Shown piece by piece: positions 1-38,629 of a DNA stretch of 64,000 nucleotides. Within the stretch, counting starts at the first letter, position 1; the number at the start of each line of letters is the position of its first letter. Location: NCBI GenBank assembly GCA_039621445.1, contig CP154955.1, positions 59,055,564 through 59,119,563 on the forward strand, read 5' to 3'. This DNA comes from Euglena gracilis. Its lineage: Eukaryota; Euglenida; Euglenophyceae; Euglenales. Under the pieces are notes generated by a model. It made no database searches. It was not told where the DNA came from and saw only the letters and a program-made list of their open reading frames with translations. Position numbers and translations under genes: made by a program.

Positions 1-964
1 TCTGTATGGCAGAAGAAGGTATTTCCCCCATGACACTGGGTATGCCCACCATCGACAAACCTGTGGTGGTGATGTTATCGGGTCCGTACCGGGAGTGGAA
101 AGGGTGGTTTTCTGTGATAATTTTGACCTGGGTCAGGCGAAGACAATAAACTTTGAGCTTTTTGGTGTTGACTGAGCCCCCGACACGAACACAAATGTCG
201 GCAGCGCAGTCCAAAATTGAGCCCAGCTCGTCGGAAGATCGACCGAAAAAACGGCTGTCGTCTGAGAAAAAGACCTCAGGCGTGCACTCGGAGGGCAGAG
301 TAGGGTGGGGAGGTCCTGGGAAGCGAGCACGGAGGGCAGCACTCCACACAATCTTCAGGCAGAGAAATTGCCCAATTCCCAAGCTGTCACCCTGGGCACC
401 ACCCTGCAGAAGGGGGTAGGGCTCAGTAGGACCAAACGGAGTGTCTGCCCGAACACTGAGGCGATCAAAGAAACGTCCTGCCCACACACCAAAATTGACA
501 GCTTTCCATTGGCTGAGTGCCACGGGGAGGTCTTGCCTGCGAAGATTACAAAAGGCATTAGATTCATCCCAATCGGCAACCCAAAATTGCGGAAACATTT
601 GGTACCAAGACAGCAGGAGCCATCGAAACATCATTCCCAAATGCTGGGGGGAGAGGCCCTTTCTGTACGAGAAACACCATGGGGGGTACCAGCCTGAAAG
701 TTCGGCCCTTGATGACACCCGCACAAAAAGAGCGGCTGCTTCAAGGCGGTGGAGTACAGATTCCAAAATGATGGGCCTGCAATTTTTCAGCAGCCAAATA
801 GGCTCATTTTTTCGGAGGAAAAGGTGGTGGGCGGTGTCCAGGTAGAAAGATGAGCCACCTGATTGCAGAAAGGATGACCAGCAAGCTGCTCCCAGACAAA
901 CCACGGACTGCTCTTGATGATGGAGAATGGGAGACCATCCAGGCCAGGTTACTCCGAGCCATGT
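1..964 (-). CDS. Reverse transcriptase domain of the LINE, partial
   Basis: About 320 codons are open from the TAA at 967-965 to the left edge. Reverse-transcriptase landmarks occur in order. An N-terminal LLKNCRPIILESVLHRL matches the RPI..S..YR block of LINE enzymes (near 800-755). Motif A is VADWDESNAF (near 580-550), with the first catalytic Asp. Motif B is LLQGGAQGDSLG (near 412-380). Motif C is EVFFSDDSRFF, with the SDD at 265-257 in place of the usual YADD. After it comes a TKKLKV stretch and a TTGLSMVGIP segment resembling the post-catalytic LG block. It would copy element RNA into DNA by target-primed reverse transcription. The catalytic Asps are intact in this segment, but the upstream frame breaks make a working full-length protein unlikely. 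Confidence 0.8.
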
Positions 965-1560
965 TTAGCGGCAGCCTCTAGCTCCAGGGCTGTGATAGAA
1001 AACCAACTATCACTGCACAAGAGGCGATCTTGTGCGAGCCTTAGTGAGGAAGTAACCTCCTGGGAGGGTGCCCACAAACAAAGCAAACGATCTTGCAGGG
1101 GGGGTTTGTCTGCAAGTCCCCATGGTTGAGACTGAGTTGGCGGGGGGGAAGGTTGGAGCAAAAAATGAAGGTCCATCACAAGTCAACGAGATCCATAAAG
1201 CTCACTTGCCTGCCGTCTCACTTCTTCTTTGTATTCAGCCGGTTGAAAAGGAAAAACCACACCATCCCTATTGACTTTGCGGATGCGGAGAAATTCAGCT
1301 TTTGGGGGGCAGAAAATTCTGGCAGCGGTGGCGCTGTCAGCTACTTCCTCAATAGCTCGGGCAGTGAGACCGACCTCGTGCAGGCAGGCCCGGTCAGCCT
1401 CCTCCTTTTGCATGGAGTCGAGACGTAACTGGGCAGTGATGTCGCCTTGCTTGGCCGCTTGCTCGAGGAAGAGTTTGGTAGTGTGGCTGCGGAGTGCTGA
1501 GGAAAGGGAGGGTCGGCTGAGGATGGAGGTAGCAAATCTGCGCCGCAACATGATGAGTGA
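1..1560 (-). mobile_element. Degenerate non-LTR (LINE) retrotransposon, 3' part beyond left edge
   Basis: The minus strand is coding-like from about 1500 down to position 1. The 5' part (about 1500-1183) reads as a charged protein with the stretch RDGVVFPFQPAEYKEEVRR and stops at 1183. Coding continues in a second frame at 1179-949, then in a third frame that stays open from 964 to the window edge and holds a reverse transcriptase. Two frame changes and the stop show the copy is dead. Its upstream side abuts a CA/ACAGAC microsatellite at about 1583. No endonuclease domain, poly-A tail or target duplication is visible because the 3' end lies outside the window. It probably sits in an intron of the gene whose last exons are at 2029-3213. 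Confidence 0.8.
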
Positions 1561-1582
1561 ATCCGGATGCAGGCCATGCTCA

Positions 1583-1687
1583 GTGACACAGACACAGACA
1601 CAGACACAGACACAGACACAGACACAGACACAGACACAGACACAGACACAGACACAGACACAGACACAGACACAGACACAGACACAG

Positions 1688-1718
<31 letters not shown>

Positions 1719-1975
1719 CACACACACACACACACAATTCACACACACACACACACAATTCACACACACACAAACACAATTCACACACACACAAACACAA
1801 TTCACACACACACACACACAAACACAATTCACACACACACACAAACACAATTCACACACACACACACACACACAAACACAATTCACACACACACACAAAC
1901 ACAATTCACACACACACACAAACACAATTCACACACACACACACACATAAACACAATTCACACACACACACACAA
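1583..1975. repeat. ACAGAC / CA microsatellite with AATTC interruptions
   Basis: About 110 bp of ACAGAC hexamers run into CA dinucleotides broken at intervals by AATTCACACA and CACAAACAC units, a higher-order pattern of roughly 20-35 bp. Long ORFs here on both strands are artefacts of the repeat. Confidence 0.95.
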
Positions 1976-2028
1976 GCACACCATGTGCTGACTTGGACCG
2001 GAGCTGTTTGACCCTCCCTCTCACCCAG

Positions 2029-2161
2029 GCACTCTGCACGGTGTTCCCCCGCCGATCGTCCACTTCCGCGGCCACCGCCCCCTTCACGCCGCTCTTCACT
2101 GCCCAGCTGGCCCGCCAGCTTCACGCCGAGCCCCTCCACCGGCTGCTGCGCCTCGCGATGG
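2029..2161 (+). CDS. Internal exon of an unrecognised gene (penultimate)
   Basis: The exon follows the acceptor CTCTCACCCAG and ends at ATGG before the donor GTGTGT. In frame it reads ALCTVFPRRSS..., then FTPLFTAQLARQLHAEP and LHRLLRLAMG, a helical segment rich in Leu, Ala and Arg. It ends in phase 1, exactly the phase needed by the exon at 3119. GC content is far above the flanks. Earlier exons would lie left of the window, with the LINE in an intron. I do not recognise the family. Other frames are also open, so the frame choice rests on the phase match and amino-acid composition. Confidence 0.5.
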
Positions 2162-3118
2162 GTGTGTTGCCCCAAATGGGCGCATTCGTTGTCTGTGGCT
2201 ATGTTTGCATGCATGAATATGCACTTGTGTGCACATGTGTGAGTGCATGCAACTATTTGAACGGATGTGCACATGTGCAAGCGTGCATGTTCGCATGTGT
2301 GTATATTCTATGTGGATGAGGCGTGTCGTCGCTGTGTGGCTGTGTGTTAATGCATTGCATTTTTTTTTGTTGGGAATGAGGGATTTACATCATGCTTGCA
2401 CAACACCTTTACATCCCCATTTCCCAAGATGTTTTGGCAATATTTCTAAATACGTACATCAGACCCACTCATCTTTCCCAAAGGTCCAACCATATTTATT
2501 TTTTTGAGAAAACCGCAGGTCATAAATGCATTTTACATGGTATTCTGACCCTCACAAATTGAAAAAATTTCCATGTATATTTTTTTCAGACGGAAAAACC
2601 TATGCATTTTGCATGCTCTTTCAAACAATTCAGGGACACTAAGGGATCCACAAGGTGGGGCATAACTTTATGCAACTGTGAGGCTCTTGTCATATGAGTG
2701 TTATTGGAAATACATTTGTTTTGAGTTTGAGCTCATATGGTTGGCACCCATGCTACATGCAAAAAAATGCAAAAAAGTGCAGAATTGGGATTTATTTTGC
2801 ATTTCCCACAATGGTGTGCTCCATCAGCACTGCAATTTCACATTTTCACGTTGCTTGCACAGTTGAAGGTGTTGACGGTGTCGACACCATTATGGGCATT
2901 TCACTCGTAGAAATGCAAGTGTTGAATGACAACTAAAATCCGATTGGGAGTGCAACCAGTAAAGTTCAAACTTGAACAACAGTCACAGAGTTTGACAAAC
3001 ACCTGCTGCAGCATGGCACCATCAGACCCGTGAAGAGCTCAGCACTACACCAAACCTGGTTAACGTGTCAGCGCGTCCTCCCCAACCCTGCCTGATACCC
3101 GCCCCCCCCCTTCCGCAG
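2162..3118 (+). other. Putative intron of the left-edge gene
   Basis: GT at 2162-2163 and the CTTCCGCAG acceptor ending at 3118 delimit it. It starts with a degenerate TG-rich tract (2210-2310) and is otherwise AT-rich unique sequence. No coding signal seen. Confidence 0.45.
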
Positions 3119-3213
3119 GGGAGTGGCAGTCCGGGGCCGGCGCGGCGGGGAAGCAGCTGCGGCTCGTGAAGCTGTTGGGGGCCGGGGACGCCGTCCTGGG
3201 GCCGCCCCTCTGA
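3119..3213 (+). CDS. Terminal exon of the left-edge gene
   Basis: After a poly-C tract and the CCTTCCGCAG acceptor, the frame set by the previous exon gives G-EWQSGAGAAGKQLRLVK, LLGAGDAVLGPPL and a TGA at 3211-3213. The phase 1 join to 2161 is exact. The two exons together encode the last 75 or so residues of a protein I cannot name; there is no obvious membrane segment or metal site. A reverse-strand ORF over the same bases is mostly Pro/Arg/Ala low complexity and less convincing. Confidence 0.5.
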
Positions 3214-3930
3214 CGCCTACCCTTGGCCCCACCCTCTCGGCCAGGGTGTGCGACAGTCGGGCGAGGGTGTGGGTGTGATGGACGGGAGAACCACGGATAT
3301 GTTGCACCCTTGACAGTGTAAACCGCTGTTGTCGGTGAGCGAATTCGCTGAACATCCTAATGAATTTATAAAAATGATGAAAAATACTTTTATTTTTTGG
3401 ACAGGAATCAGACATGGTGCAGAGCGGCAAAGGAAAATTTTTGTGTTTTTGAGAATTTAACGATGATTTTTGGTGCTGGAATTGGTGAAGGAACAATACA
3501 GACCTCCCTGAGATAAGGCCACAGGAGATTTCCAGAAATGGACTGATAAACAAGACCTGGGCCTTGCATATGATTGTTTAACCGCTGGGGGGTACTTATT
3601 ATTGCATAACCTCGTGATACAACGCTCAGCTGTGAATCATTTCAATATCCCCCCCCCAAAAGTTCATCCGTCTCGGAGGGGGCGTGTGTGGGTCCGAATG
3701 ACCTCCGCTTGGGGTGGCAGGTTGGGAGCACCCCTCCACAATGGGTCACCAACATTCACAATATCTCTGGCTGGGGTCGGGGTCAAGGATCTCTAGTTGG
3801 AACGACTGGTGGCCCCCCACCACGGGGTTAATGCTGCGTTTCCCTCCTTCCTTTCGACCCCAGGATTAAATTGGCTCTTGGGTCTTCCAAGTGGGGTTTC
3901 CTGCGTCCCCTCTCCACCTGGGTGGGTGGG
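3214..3930. other. Intergenic DNA without recognisable features
   Basis: Mixed-composition sequence with short poly-C runs. No ORF with protein-like composition seen. Confidence 0.5.
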
Positions 3931-4152
3931 CAGAGTTTTTTTTAAAGTTTTGTGACCCGGGGGGCGGTGGGTCCCAGCCAAGCCCCACCCCGGGGGGGGG
4001 GGTCGGGCTGAGTGGGTACGGAGGCGGAGTTTTTGTCTATTTTTGGCGCGAAGTGCGGAAATTTTTTTGACCCCGAAATTGACCCCGAAATTGGGTGGGT
4101 GGGTGGGTGGGTCCTGACCCCCTCTCCCCCCCAGGTTCTAAAGAAACTTCTG
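3931..4152. mobile_element. hAT-like MITE, family A copy 1
   Basis: Left end CAGAGTTTTTTTTAAAG and inverted right end CTTTAGAAACTTCTG-like (imperfect) enclose 222 bp of poly-C/G, a GCGCGAAGTGC hairpin core and GGGT repeats. Flanks TGGGTGGG and TTGGTGGG match at 7 of 8 bases as a target duplication. The architecture is shared with copies at 5287, 36223 and 46732. Confidence 0.6.
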
Positions 4153-5286
4153 TTGGTGGGTACCTGGCCCCCTCGATCTTAAACGCACCACTGACTCCCA
4201 TCCCTTTGTTTTGATTGCTTACTAACCCACCCCATCTGTCGAGCCTTCACAACCCATCACTTTTGATCTCACTTCCCACGATTATTGCACATCACTTGCC
4301 GTTTCCCTCCTGTGAGCTGGATCAGCAGTGTCAGACCTCTCCTTCTGTGCGTCAGTCACGTCACATATTGGGTTGCCAGTCACGTTCGTAGCAACATTGA
4401 CAGCTGTGTATCAGTTGCTGAGCAAAAGCTTGATTTTGCACCAGGTGCAAAATCAAAAGATTCTTGTTTGCTCGTGATCAGCTCATTAGCTCGAGGGTGG
4501 CAGCCACTGGACTTCACATAGAGTTGATTCTACCCCCCCCCCCTAGTCGTACGACCACCCCTCATTTACGACCACCCCCCGGTCACAGGTTGCAGGTCAT
4601 GGGGTGTTATGACCCCCCCCCCCGGTCACAGGTTGCAGGAACCCGGTCATACGACTAGGGGGGGGGGGGGGTAATTCCTTTGGCTGCATATGGGTTAATT
4701 AAAAAAATAAAATTGCCGACCTGACACCCCTCCCCTCAACCTACCTCACCATTCCGATTGTCGGTCATGTCTCAAGGTGGGGTGGTACTTCTAACCAATT
4801 ACGACTGGTGCTGCTCTCACCAGAGTTGCTGCCGTTGCTCTTACTACCACTACCACTGCTACTAAAATCGCCTTTTATTTTACCCCAAATATGTCCTTGC
4901 CAACCCTTTTCCGACCCATTTTTGACCATTTTTGGCCCATGTTCGCCCCCCTGAAAGCAAAAATCCGTTACCCAGTAACCCAAAGGGCGGCTGGAAATAA
5001 ATAAAAACCCGTTGCTGGTGGGGGGGGGGAGGGGGCTGGAAAAAGGCTGCTGGCTGGACTCCCCAGGGGGGGGTCAAATTTTCTTAGGCCCTGGTGTGGA
5101 GGATATGGTGGGAATAGGGAAGGGGGGGGTCAGGGGTAAAGAAGTCCAGGAAAAGGCTGCTCGGGGTTGGAATCTCCAGGGTGTCTCTTCCTTTGTCTCC
5201 TTCGCAGGGTGAGTTTCAGGGTGTTTGCTCAGGTCAGAGTGAACATCCCCACTTTGGGTGACTGCCAGACAGGCGGGCAGCACCGT
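4153..5286. repeat. Intergenic DNA with a palindromic GGTCACAGGTTGCAGG repeat
   Basis: At about 4545-4660 an inverted structure begins CCCCTAGTCGTACGACC and ends GGTCATACGACTAGGGG, with two internal GGTCACAGGTTGCAGG units. Related blocks recur near 24090, 29400 and 29910. A CTACCACTACCACTG-type trinucleotide tract lies at 4800-4862. The rest holds no supported gene. Confidence 0.55.
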
Positions 5287-5564
5287 CAGGCATCTTTTTA
5301 AGTCAGAAGACCCCCCCCCCCGGGGGGGAGGGGGTGGGTGGGGGGGGGGGTCCGGCGCGGGCCCGGCACCCCCCGGGGGGGGGGGGCCCCGCGCCGGAGG
5401 CGCCGGGTATACCTTTTCGGCGCGAAGCGCCGAAAATTTTTGTAAATTGCCTTTAACGGGCCTGATTTTGGGGGTCCCCCCCCCCCCCCCGGGGTCCCGC
5501 GCCAGCCTGGGTGGGTGGGGGGGGCCCCCCCCCCCCCCCCCTGGGGGTCTTAAAAAGAAGCCTG
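5287..5564. mobile_element. hAT-like MITE, family A copy 2
   Basis: The left end CAGGCATCTTTTTAAG and the inverted right end CTTAAAAAGAAGCCTG flank 278 bp made of poly-C, poly-G and a GGCGCGAAGCGCC hairpin core. Flanking octamers AGCACCGT and AGTACCGT agree at 7 of 8 positions. The internal sequence closely resembles the copy at 46732. Confidence 0.8.
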
Positions 5565-5763
5565 AGTACCGTCTCCCAGGGGGGCTCGGATTTGGCCTTG
5601 AGCACCTCACGGGAGCACCTCACCGCCTGTGCAAGCACCTCACGGGGGGGTTCACTTTCCAACTTCAAAAACCCATTCAGTCAACTTCAGGAAGGGGGTC
5701 TGAGAAGGGGGGACCGCCATTGAGCAATCAGACTCACCAAAGCAAGCAGCCTGCACACTGCAG

Positions 5764-5824
5764 TCCCCTACAATGCCCTGGCCACCCTATGTGGAGCCTC
5801 TGGCAGACCTTCCCGTCCCAGAAA
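5764..5824 (+). CDS. Candidate short exon, unrecognised
   Basis: After CACACTGCAG the frame reads SPTMPWPPYVEPLADLPVPE and ends at a possible GTGCGG donor (phase 1). Composition is protein-like and GC-rich, but no partner exon joins it cleanly. It could also be an initial exon starting at the ATG at 5773. Confidence 0.3.
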
Positions 5825-5850
5825 GTGCGGGGGGGGGGGAGGTTTGAAAT

Positions 5851-5908
5851 GCTGACCTGGTGGATCTTGTGGCAGCGGCGGCGGCTGCTTATGAGAATGT
5901 TTGCAGGT
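5851..5908 (+). CDS. Candidate short exon, unrecognised
   Basis: One frame reads DLVDLVAAAAAAYENVC and ends at a GCAG/GTCAGG donor in phase 2. A poly-G run separates it from 5764-5824, and the two are not in one frame; either a tiny intron or a homopolymer length error could explain this. A competing frame (FEMLTWWILWQRRR) is also open. Confidence 0.25.
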
Positions 5909-8900
5909 CAGGGTTAGGGTTTCAAATGCTCGATTCCTTGAGCTTGGGGTTGGGATGTTGTGATTTTCTCTGGGAGAGTGCACCCTCCTTGGAGTGCCTG
6001 TGTGATTTTGAACATCAAAAAAAATGCATGTTTATAAATATGTATGTTACAACCATGTATTTATTCTATATATGTTACAAGCATGTATTTATCATAAATA
6101 TGCACAAACTTACTTACAAGTTACACATTATATTAATATATGTAATGATATATTTTTATAGTTAAAAATACATACAACAGACTTAAAGAAACGAACCGGG
6201 AAAAATCACAACCGCATGGGGGTTGTGGTTGTAGGGAGCCGTTTCTTCCAAGGGGGACGCCGACGCACGGTGTGCGGCGCACCGTGTGCACACCATGTGT
6301 CTTTTGATGAATTTTGACTGAAAAAAATTGACATTTAAATGTCGATTTTTCTGACTTTTTTTTTTTTGCGATTTTCTGTTTTTTTTTGGAAGGAATTTTG
6401 GCACTGAAAGACGCTCGGTGTGCACGGTGTGGTGCACACTGTGCGTCGGCGTCCCCAATAACTCCCTTCTTTCCATTGGACCCATTTCAGAAAGCACGGT
6501 GTGTCACTGGTCCGCCCTGACCTCTGCTGTGGCGCTTTCGCATTCCCGCCCACCCAAAGTTCTGCTCCAGTTCGGTCGTTGGGTTGTGGTCAGGGGAAGC
6601 TGCACGACTGGCCAAGTGACAAAAGTGGCAGGGGGCCGATATCGCGTGAACACATTGCCTCACCTGTCGCCATCACGCCACCCTGGTTCGTTTTGGATTC
6701 ATCTGGTCGGCGTTTTGGGCGATTTTTTTTTTATGCTCTAATGATTTTTATGCGTTAGGTTAATATTAAGGTCATGTCCCATTTTTCTCGAGGTTTTTTG
6801 GACAAAAACATTTTTTTTTTTTCATGGCCTGTGCGCACCCTGACTTCCCCCCAAATGTGCTCCCCAGGATGCAATTTTCCTTGCGGTAGGCATCTGGTTC
6901 GGAAGTGCTTGCCCACTGTTGGGAAGTCTGTGAAGACCGCCTCTTCCGTAGCTCCATTGCAAAACCTGACTGACTGACCAACAAATGGACACATGGGATG
7001 AGGAGGCTGCCAAAAATCGATATATCCAGTACATTATTTGCACTAATTTTCCCAAGCACATTGCCCAAGGGAAGTTAACAATGTCAACAAGTCAAAAAAT
7101 CCAAAAAAAAGTCGACAATGTGCCTTCAGAAATGTGTTTTCAACCATTCAGAAATATTTTTTTGAATGAATTTCTTCACAATTTTTTCCCCCTATTGAGC
7201 CTGTGCCGAAGAATGATTGGTTTGATGTTTCCACAGTTCTAAATCTTGAAGCGTCAAGAAATCTGCAAACTCAGATGTTCATCTTTTCACCAGTTCTTCC
7301 ACATCAATTTTACTACATTCTGTGTCAATGAGTGAAAGAACGGAGGCCGTGGCTGAATGCACAATTTTAATTACCGAGGCTGTCAGTGGTCTGGAAATGG
7401 TTCTTATCCTTCCACACCCGATGGTGGTTCTGCATATCACCCGAGACCCATAGAACTGGGCTGAACGGGTCCTACCAGGGCGAGGTGCCCACATCCCCCT
7501 GCTCTCACCCGCATTGCCCGCAGTTCTGCAGGCCTAACACCCCAGTGTACAATTTTGAATGCTGTCTGCCTCCACCCCCCCCACCCCCTGACCCGTCGCA
7601 CATTGCATGGCCACATGTGGCATTCCACCCCTGTGCATGGGCGTATCATGTGACACTGCGTCGCTGGGTTGCCATGCTTTGCAACCCCAACGTGGGGGTC
7701 CAGGTGTTCCATATGGGACGAGAATTTTTTTTTAAAACTGAAGGAACTCTCTTGGAGGAACGCCCTTTCCGGGTCCGGGAGGCCAAAAAAAACATCGTTT
7801 TGGGCAATTTTTTCCCTCGATTTTTTCGACCTTTTTGACCCAGAAATGACCCAAAATCCATGGGTTTCAGGCCAAAAAACGCCACTCTAAAACATAAAAG
7901 CTGACAATGAGAAACTACTGAACGCTGGAACCGAGGTCAAAGTGCAGAGGAAACGAAGTTGTCGGAGTCCCTGTTCCCTATTACTGGTCAACCTAAAATT
8001 AGCGCGTCTCTGGATAGTGGATACTTTTTTGGCATTTTCTATTTTTTTTGTGAAAAGAACATCAAAGTGATTTCATTGTGTTTTTACCCTGAAAAGTCGG
8101 CCGGAACTGGGGGACAATCACATTCCCAAAACCTGACAGATCGTCTGCTGCTATGACCCCTCTCTGCGTGCGAAGCGAATTTCGGCACACAGGAACTTTT
8201 TTTCAATTTCTGTGAGCTCAAGGGGGTTTCAGTTGCGCGTTTTGAACGCATCGCGTCCCCCAACGCCCGTCTCTTCAATGTTTAGCTCAGCCCAGTCGGC
8301 TCACCTGCGTGTTCCATGACCAGGAATTCATTGATTTATTGGGTTGGTTCCCGCCTGGGTGTCGGTGCTGCCCAACGCGAACCCCTCCCGGGTGGGGAGG
8401 GGTCCGTTGGCAGCCGCGGCTGGTGGTCAATGAACTTGACTCTGAAGGTTGGCCAACGTTTAGACCCAAGGTCCGTCCTCAAGGACCCAAGCAGGCACCT
8501 ACGGCCGACCAGGGCCGACCAGGGCCGACCAAGTGCGACCACCCTGGCTCCCAGTCTGTAATAAATGGATCCATATGCAAATTTATGCTTGAACTTATAT
8601 GCTGTTTCTGCGATATATTTTTAATATTTCCGTTATGCTTTATTTCTTGATGAGAAAACACCCAATGTGTTTTTCCATGTGTGAGGCTTCAGTTTGGGTG
8701 CCGACCACATATTTATTTGATCCTTGTGGCCCGGTTAGAAGTGCCCTCCCCCGGCGTGACCAAGTGAATCTGTGGCCGCCTGTGATTTTCAGAACTGTCA
8801 TAGGGAGGGGTTCCAACTGCCCTTGGTGCCGGCAGGCAACCTTCCATAGAAAACAACTTGAGTTGTGGGAAAGTAAGGTGGACCCCCCCCCCCAGGGGTT

Positions 8901-11536
8901 CCCGGGGTTCAAGCTGAGCTTGCCTTTACCAACTACATTTTTTTCAATTTTGTGCCCTGATTTGCCTTTTTTTCCCCGTTGAGTTGCAGGTTTGGATAGG
9001 GTTAAGATAACAATTGAAGCCTAAAAAGGGCCAAATAGTTTGGACTAAATTTCGGCCTTAATTTTGGGCCGAACTTTACCCTAACCCTAACCCTAACCCT
9101 CATTCCTAACCTTAACTTCAGAACTCCCCCATCCGCAAAAAGAGTCCGCGGTGGCGTGATTGCCCCTGAGAAAATGGTCGGAGGTCCAAGTATTTTCCTG
9201 GGCGGCCGAAGTCCCTGGTAGGTGCAACTACTGGGACCCGGGGGAGGGCAGTAAATCAGGGTTGCCATTTTTTTATATTAATACCATTATTGCCATCATG
9301 ATGATGGTTCCCTGATTTATTCTTGATTTTATTATGATCATGATCATGATTTTCACCATCATCATCACCATTACCACCATCATCACCTTTGGAGATAGAA
9401 TCACTTCGGAGAGTAGACTCCCCGCCAAGCAATGAAAAAAATGCACCAGCCTCTTCTCCAGTCTCTTCTCCAGTATGCGGGGAAGAAGCAGAATGACAAA
9501 TCCCTCTCTGAATTCCCTAATTAATTAATTATCCAAATTCTGTGGTCAAACATTCCAACAGTAAATGCCAAACTTCTTTTCAAAACCACCAAGAAATAAA
9601 CAGGGCTTTGTACAGCCCCCCCCCCCCCCCGCTGCACGAGGAGAGGAGCAAACCGAATCCAAACCACAGCTTTAAACAACTCAAACCTGGAACCTGACAT
9701 CTCAGTTTCTTCCCTTGTTGCAAACCGGGCGCCTCACTCTCACATTCCCATTCCCCGTGGTCCTCCCAGCCCAGCCCAGTCCAATGGGTGGCCTCGCCTA
9801 ACGCTCCCCGCTGCCCGAGAGCGCGGCGCTGCCAGCGGCGTTCTTCCTGTGCCTGTGCTGAGGTTGTTTGCCTCTTATCACTGTGCCATTGGCCAAGTCT
9901 CCCCCCCCCCTGAACAGCCACGTTAGCCCCACCCAAGTTTAAGCAATTCCCTGGGCACCAGCACAAACCCCAGTTTGACCAACCCCCTGAAAAATGTAGG
10001 CTAAATGCAGGACTGCATCCCAAAGAAGCGTGAGAGTTCAACAAATGCGCGAAAACAGTGAACTGGAGTGCAGCGAAAATATCAGATCCGCATCTTGGGC
10101 ATACCTCAGGTGGCACGCGGCGGGAGTTTAAATGGCAACATTGGGGATTACTGGCTGCAAACTGCCATCATTTTTTGTTAAACCAAAAGCTGACTGTTGA
10201 ACCAAAATTTGGTCCGATGCTACCAGCACCCCCCACTCAGGTGTTGATATGAGGTGCCTGGGTGTCCCTCAAACAAACGGGCCAGGACAGGAGCCCAATT
10301 TTGTGGCACACTATGTCTGTAGAAAGCGCACACCTGCGAAGTTATTATCGGGGAGGCGGTTTTTCTGCCCTCTCCCACCCCACCCCCCAAGCAGAATTAA
10401 ACGTTGCGCCTGGTTGACAGGGAAACGCGAGCTACCTTGGACCTTATTTTGCCCACTCTCGCCACGAGTTTGTTTTTTTTACAGACATATTGGAAATGCT
10501 TCGAATAAAGGAACCTTTTTTGCCTGCATGCCATCTGCTTCCAAAACTTTGTTGTCAATTTCGGCAACATTATGAACCAATTCACCGAAATCAAAAAAGA
10601 ATCCTTTTTTTTTGGGCTTTGAAGTAGTTAAATGTTGGTCTGCCGAAGGTTTTGTTTTGGGCTGCAGATAAACTTAGCACCTGTGTGACCCGTCCCCCCG
10701 GGGGGGCGTGGGTGGGTTCTCGGGTGTGGGTGGGTGGGTGGGTGGGTGGGTTGGGGCCTTCAGACCCCCTGCTGTGCACTGTGGCTGTTTGTCTGGTGCC
10801 TTTTATCCTCTCTTCTGGCCTGGCGCTGTTATTCACCTCTGGCCATTTTAGTCTGTGTGCGTGGAGCGCACCCCCCCCCCCCCCCCCGTGGCGCACCCGC
10901 CGGGGGGTGCACCGTTGGTCTGTCTGGCCCGACTGAAGGCCAGGCCAGAAAAACTATCAAAAAATTCAAGGACTTTCGTCCGATTTTGGGTTGGTTTTCG
11001 TTGGGTGGGCGGGTTGGTGGATCCCCCCCCCTCCAGGGGGATTGTGATGGGTGGGTTTGGACCCGCCCCCTGGGTCACTAAGTGAATCGATGCTATGGGC
11101 TTATTGAGGACTTTGTGTGCAGTTTACGCAGCTCAGGAGCTGTGCATTTATTTCGGTACTCTTCGCAATTCGGCGCAGACTGTTGCGTTGGGAGGCATGA
11201 CGATGGACCACCTTCTTCTTCCACAGGCCCCGCACTGACATTCCCAGAGCAGGCCGTCGCTAACGCCGGGGAGGGCCCACCCTGTTGACGAGGGTCCAGC
11301 CACACTTATCCAGTCCTGGACCCATGCAGCGGTTTGGTTCCTGTCGGCGGCACTTCCAAGTAATTTTGATTTGTATCCCCCCCTATGGGTGGAATGCGTC
11401 GCCTCTAAGTTGCCATAATGCGCCAAAAATGTGTCGCCAATCGGCTGGGTAGCTTGTGTTTGGTGTGAAAATTTATTTTCTTTCTACAAACCCACACATT
11501 TTCTCCCTCAAAAACTCAGCCACACAACACCCCCCT
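5909..11536. other. Long gene-poor stretch
   Basis: AT-rich TATATGTTACAAGCATG-type DNA lies at 6010-6180. Inverted ACGGTGTGC/GCACACCGT blocks flank about 6262-6440. A telomere-like CCCTAA run is at 9073-9098 and an ATCATC/CACCATC tract at 9292-9385. Poly-C foldbacks are at 10695-10910. Several ORFs of 70-180 codons (minus 9580-10116, plus 7386-7838, minus 7279-7494) have no recognised motif and are not called. Confidence 0.5.
9073..9098. repeat. Interstitial telomere-like CCCTAA repeats
   Basis: Four consecutive CCCTAA-type units, flanked by degenerate CTAACC units. Similar short runs occur near 30300-30360 (GGGTTAGGG), 49425 and 56478. They are too short to be a telomere and more likely mark old repair or transposon junctions. 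Confidence 0.6.
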
Positions 11537-11547
11537 TGTGTGTGTGT

Positions 11548-11578
<31 letters not shown>

Positions 11579-11781
11579 GTGTGTGTGTGTGTGCATGTGT
11601 GCATGTGTGCGTTGTGTGTGTGTGTTGTCTCTCTGTGTGTGTGTTGTGTGTTGTGAGTGTGTTGTGTGTGTGTGTGTGCATGTGTGCGTGTGTGTTGTGT
11701 GTTGTGTGTTGTGTGTGTGTGTGTGTGTGTTGTGTTTGCGTGCGTGCGCGCGCGTGTGTGTGTGCTGTGTGCTGTGTGTGG

Positions 11782-11833
<52 letters not shown>

Positions 11834-11901
11834 TGTGTGTGTGGGTGTGTGTGTGGGTGTGTGTGGGTGTGTGTGTGTGTGTGTGTGTGTGTTGTGTGCG
11901 T
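11537..11901. repeat. GT microsatellite with GTGC and TTGTG variants
   Basis: Continuous TG-rich tract with GCGT, TGTTG and GGTGTG interruptions. Immediately downstream (11929-11951) a short GCGTGGAAG... block could encode AWKMLADL before a GT, but it is too small to call. Confidence 0.95.
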
Positions 11902-12330
11902 GGTGTCTGGGGGCGTCCACCCATCCAGGCGTGGAAGATGCTGGCGGACCTGTGGGTCAGAGTTTCACATTCATTTCGAGAATGTTTGGTTTGGGTTCCT
12001 GTGTGACTGCAGTGCACTCTGGCGTTTCCGCTGTCCGCCAATCTGACGTTTCTGATGCAACAAAAACTGGCCACACGTTGAGCCTCCCTGAACTTACCCA
12101 CCCGCCCAAAGCTCACTAAAAAACGGGCCGAAAGCCTCCAGCAAAATTTCCGTCCCCAGCCGGGCCGGACTGGTATACCCCCCCCCCCCCCAAGTTTGAC
12201 CTATTCCCCCTCCACTGGTGTGACACCCCCAAGGAGGGGTCACACTACTGGTGTGACTCCCCCAAGGAGGGGTCACACCACTGGTGTGACTCAGGGGGGG
12301 GTCACAGTGTCACACAAATCCATGACCCAG

Positions 12331-38629
<26,299 letters not shown>

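Noticed and set aside
9073-9098. Chromosome end
   Set aside because: Only four CCCTAA units, with ordinary sequence on both sides.
9580-10116. 178-codon minus-strand ORF
   Set aside because: Low-complexity Gly/Trp/Cys-rich product with no motif and no supporting splice sites or neighbours.
11929-11951. Microexon AWKMLADL upstream of 12331
   Set aside because: Phase would fit, but 23 bases next to a microsatellite are too little evidence.
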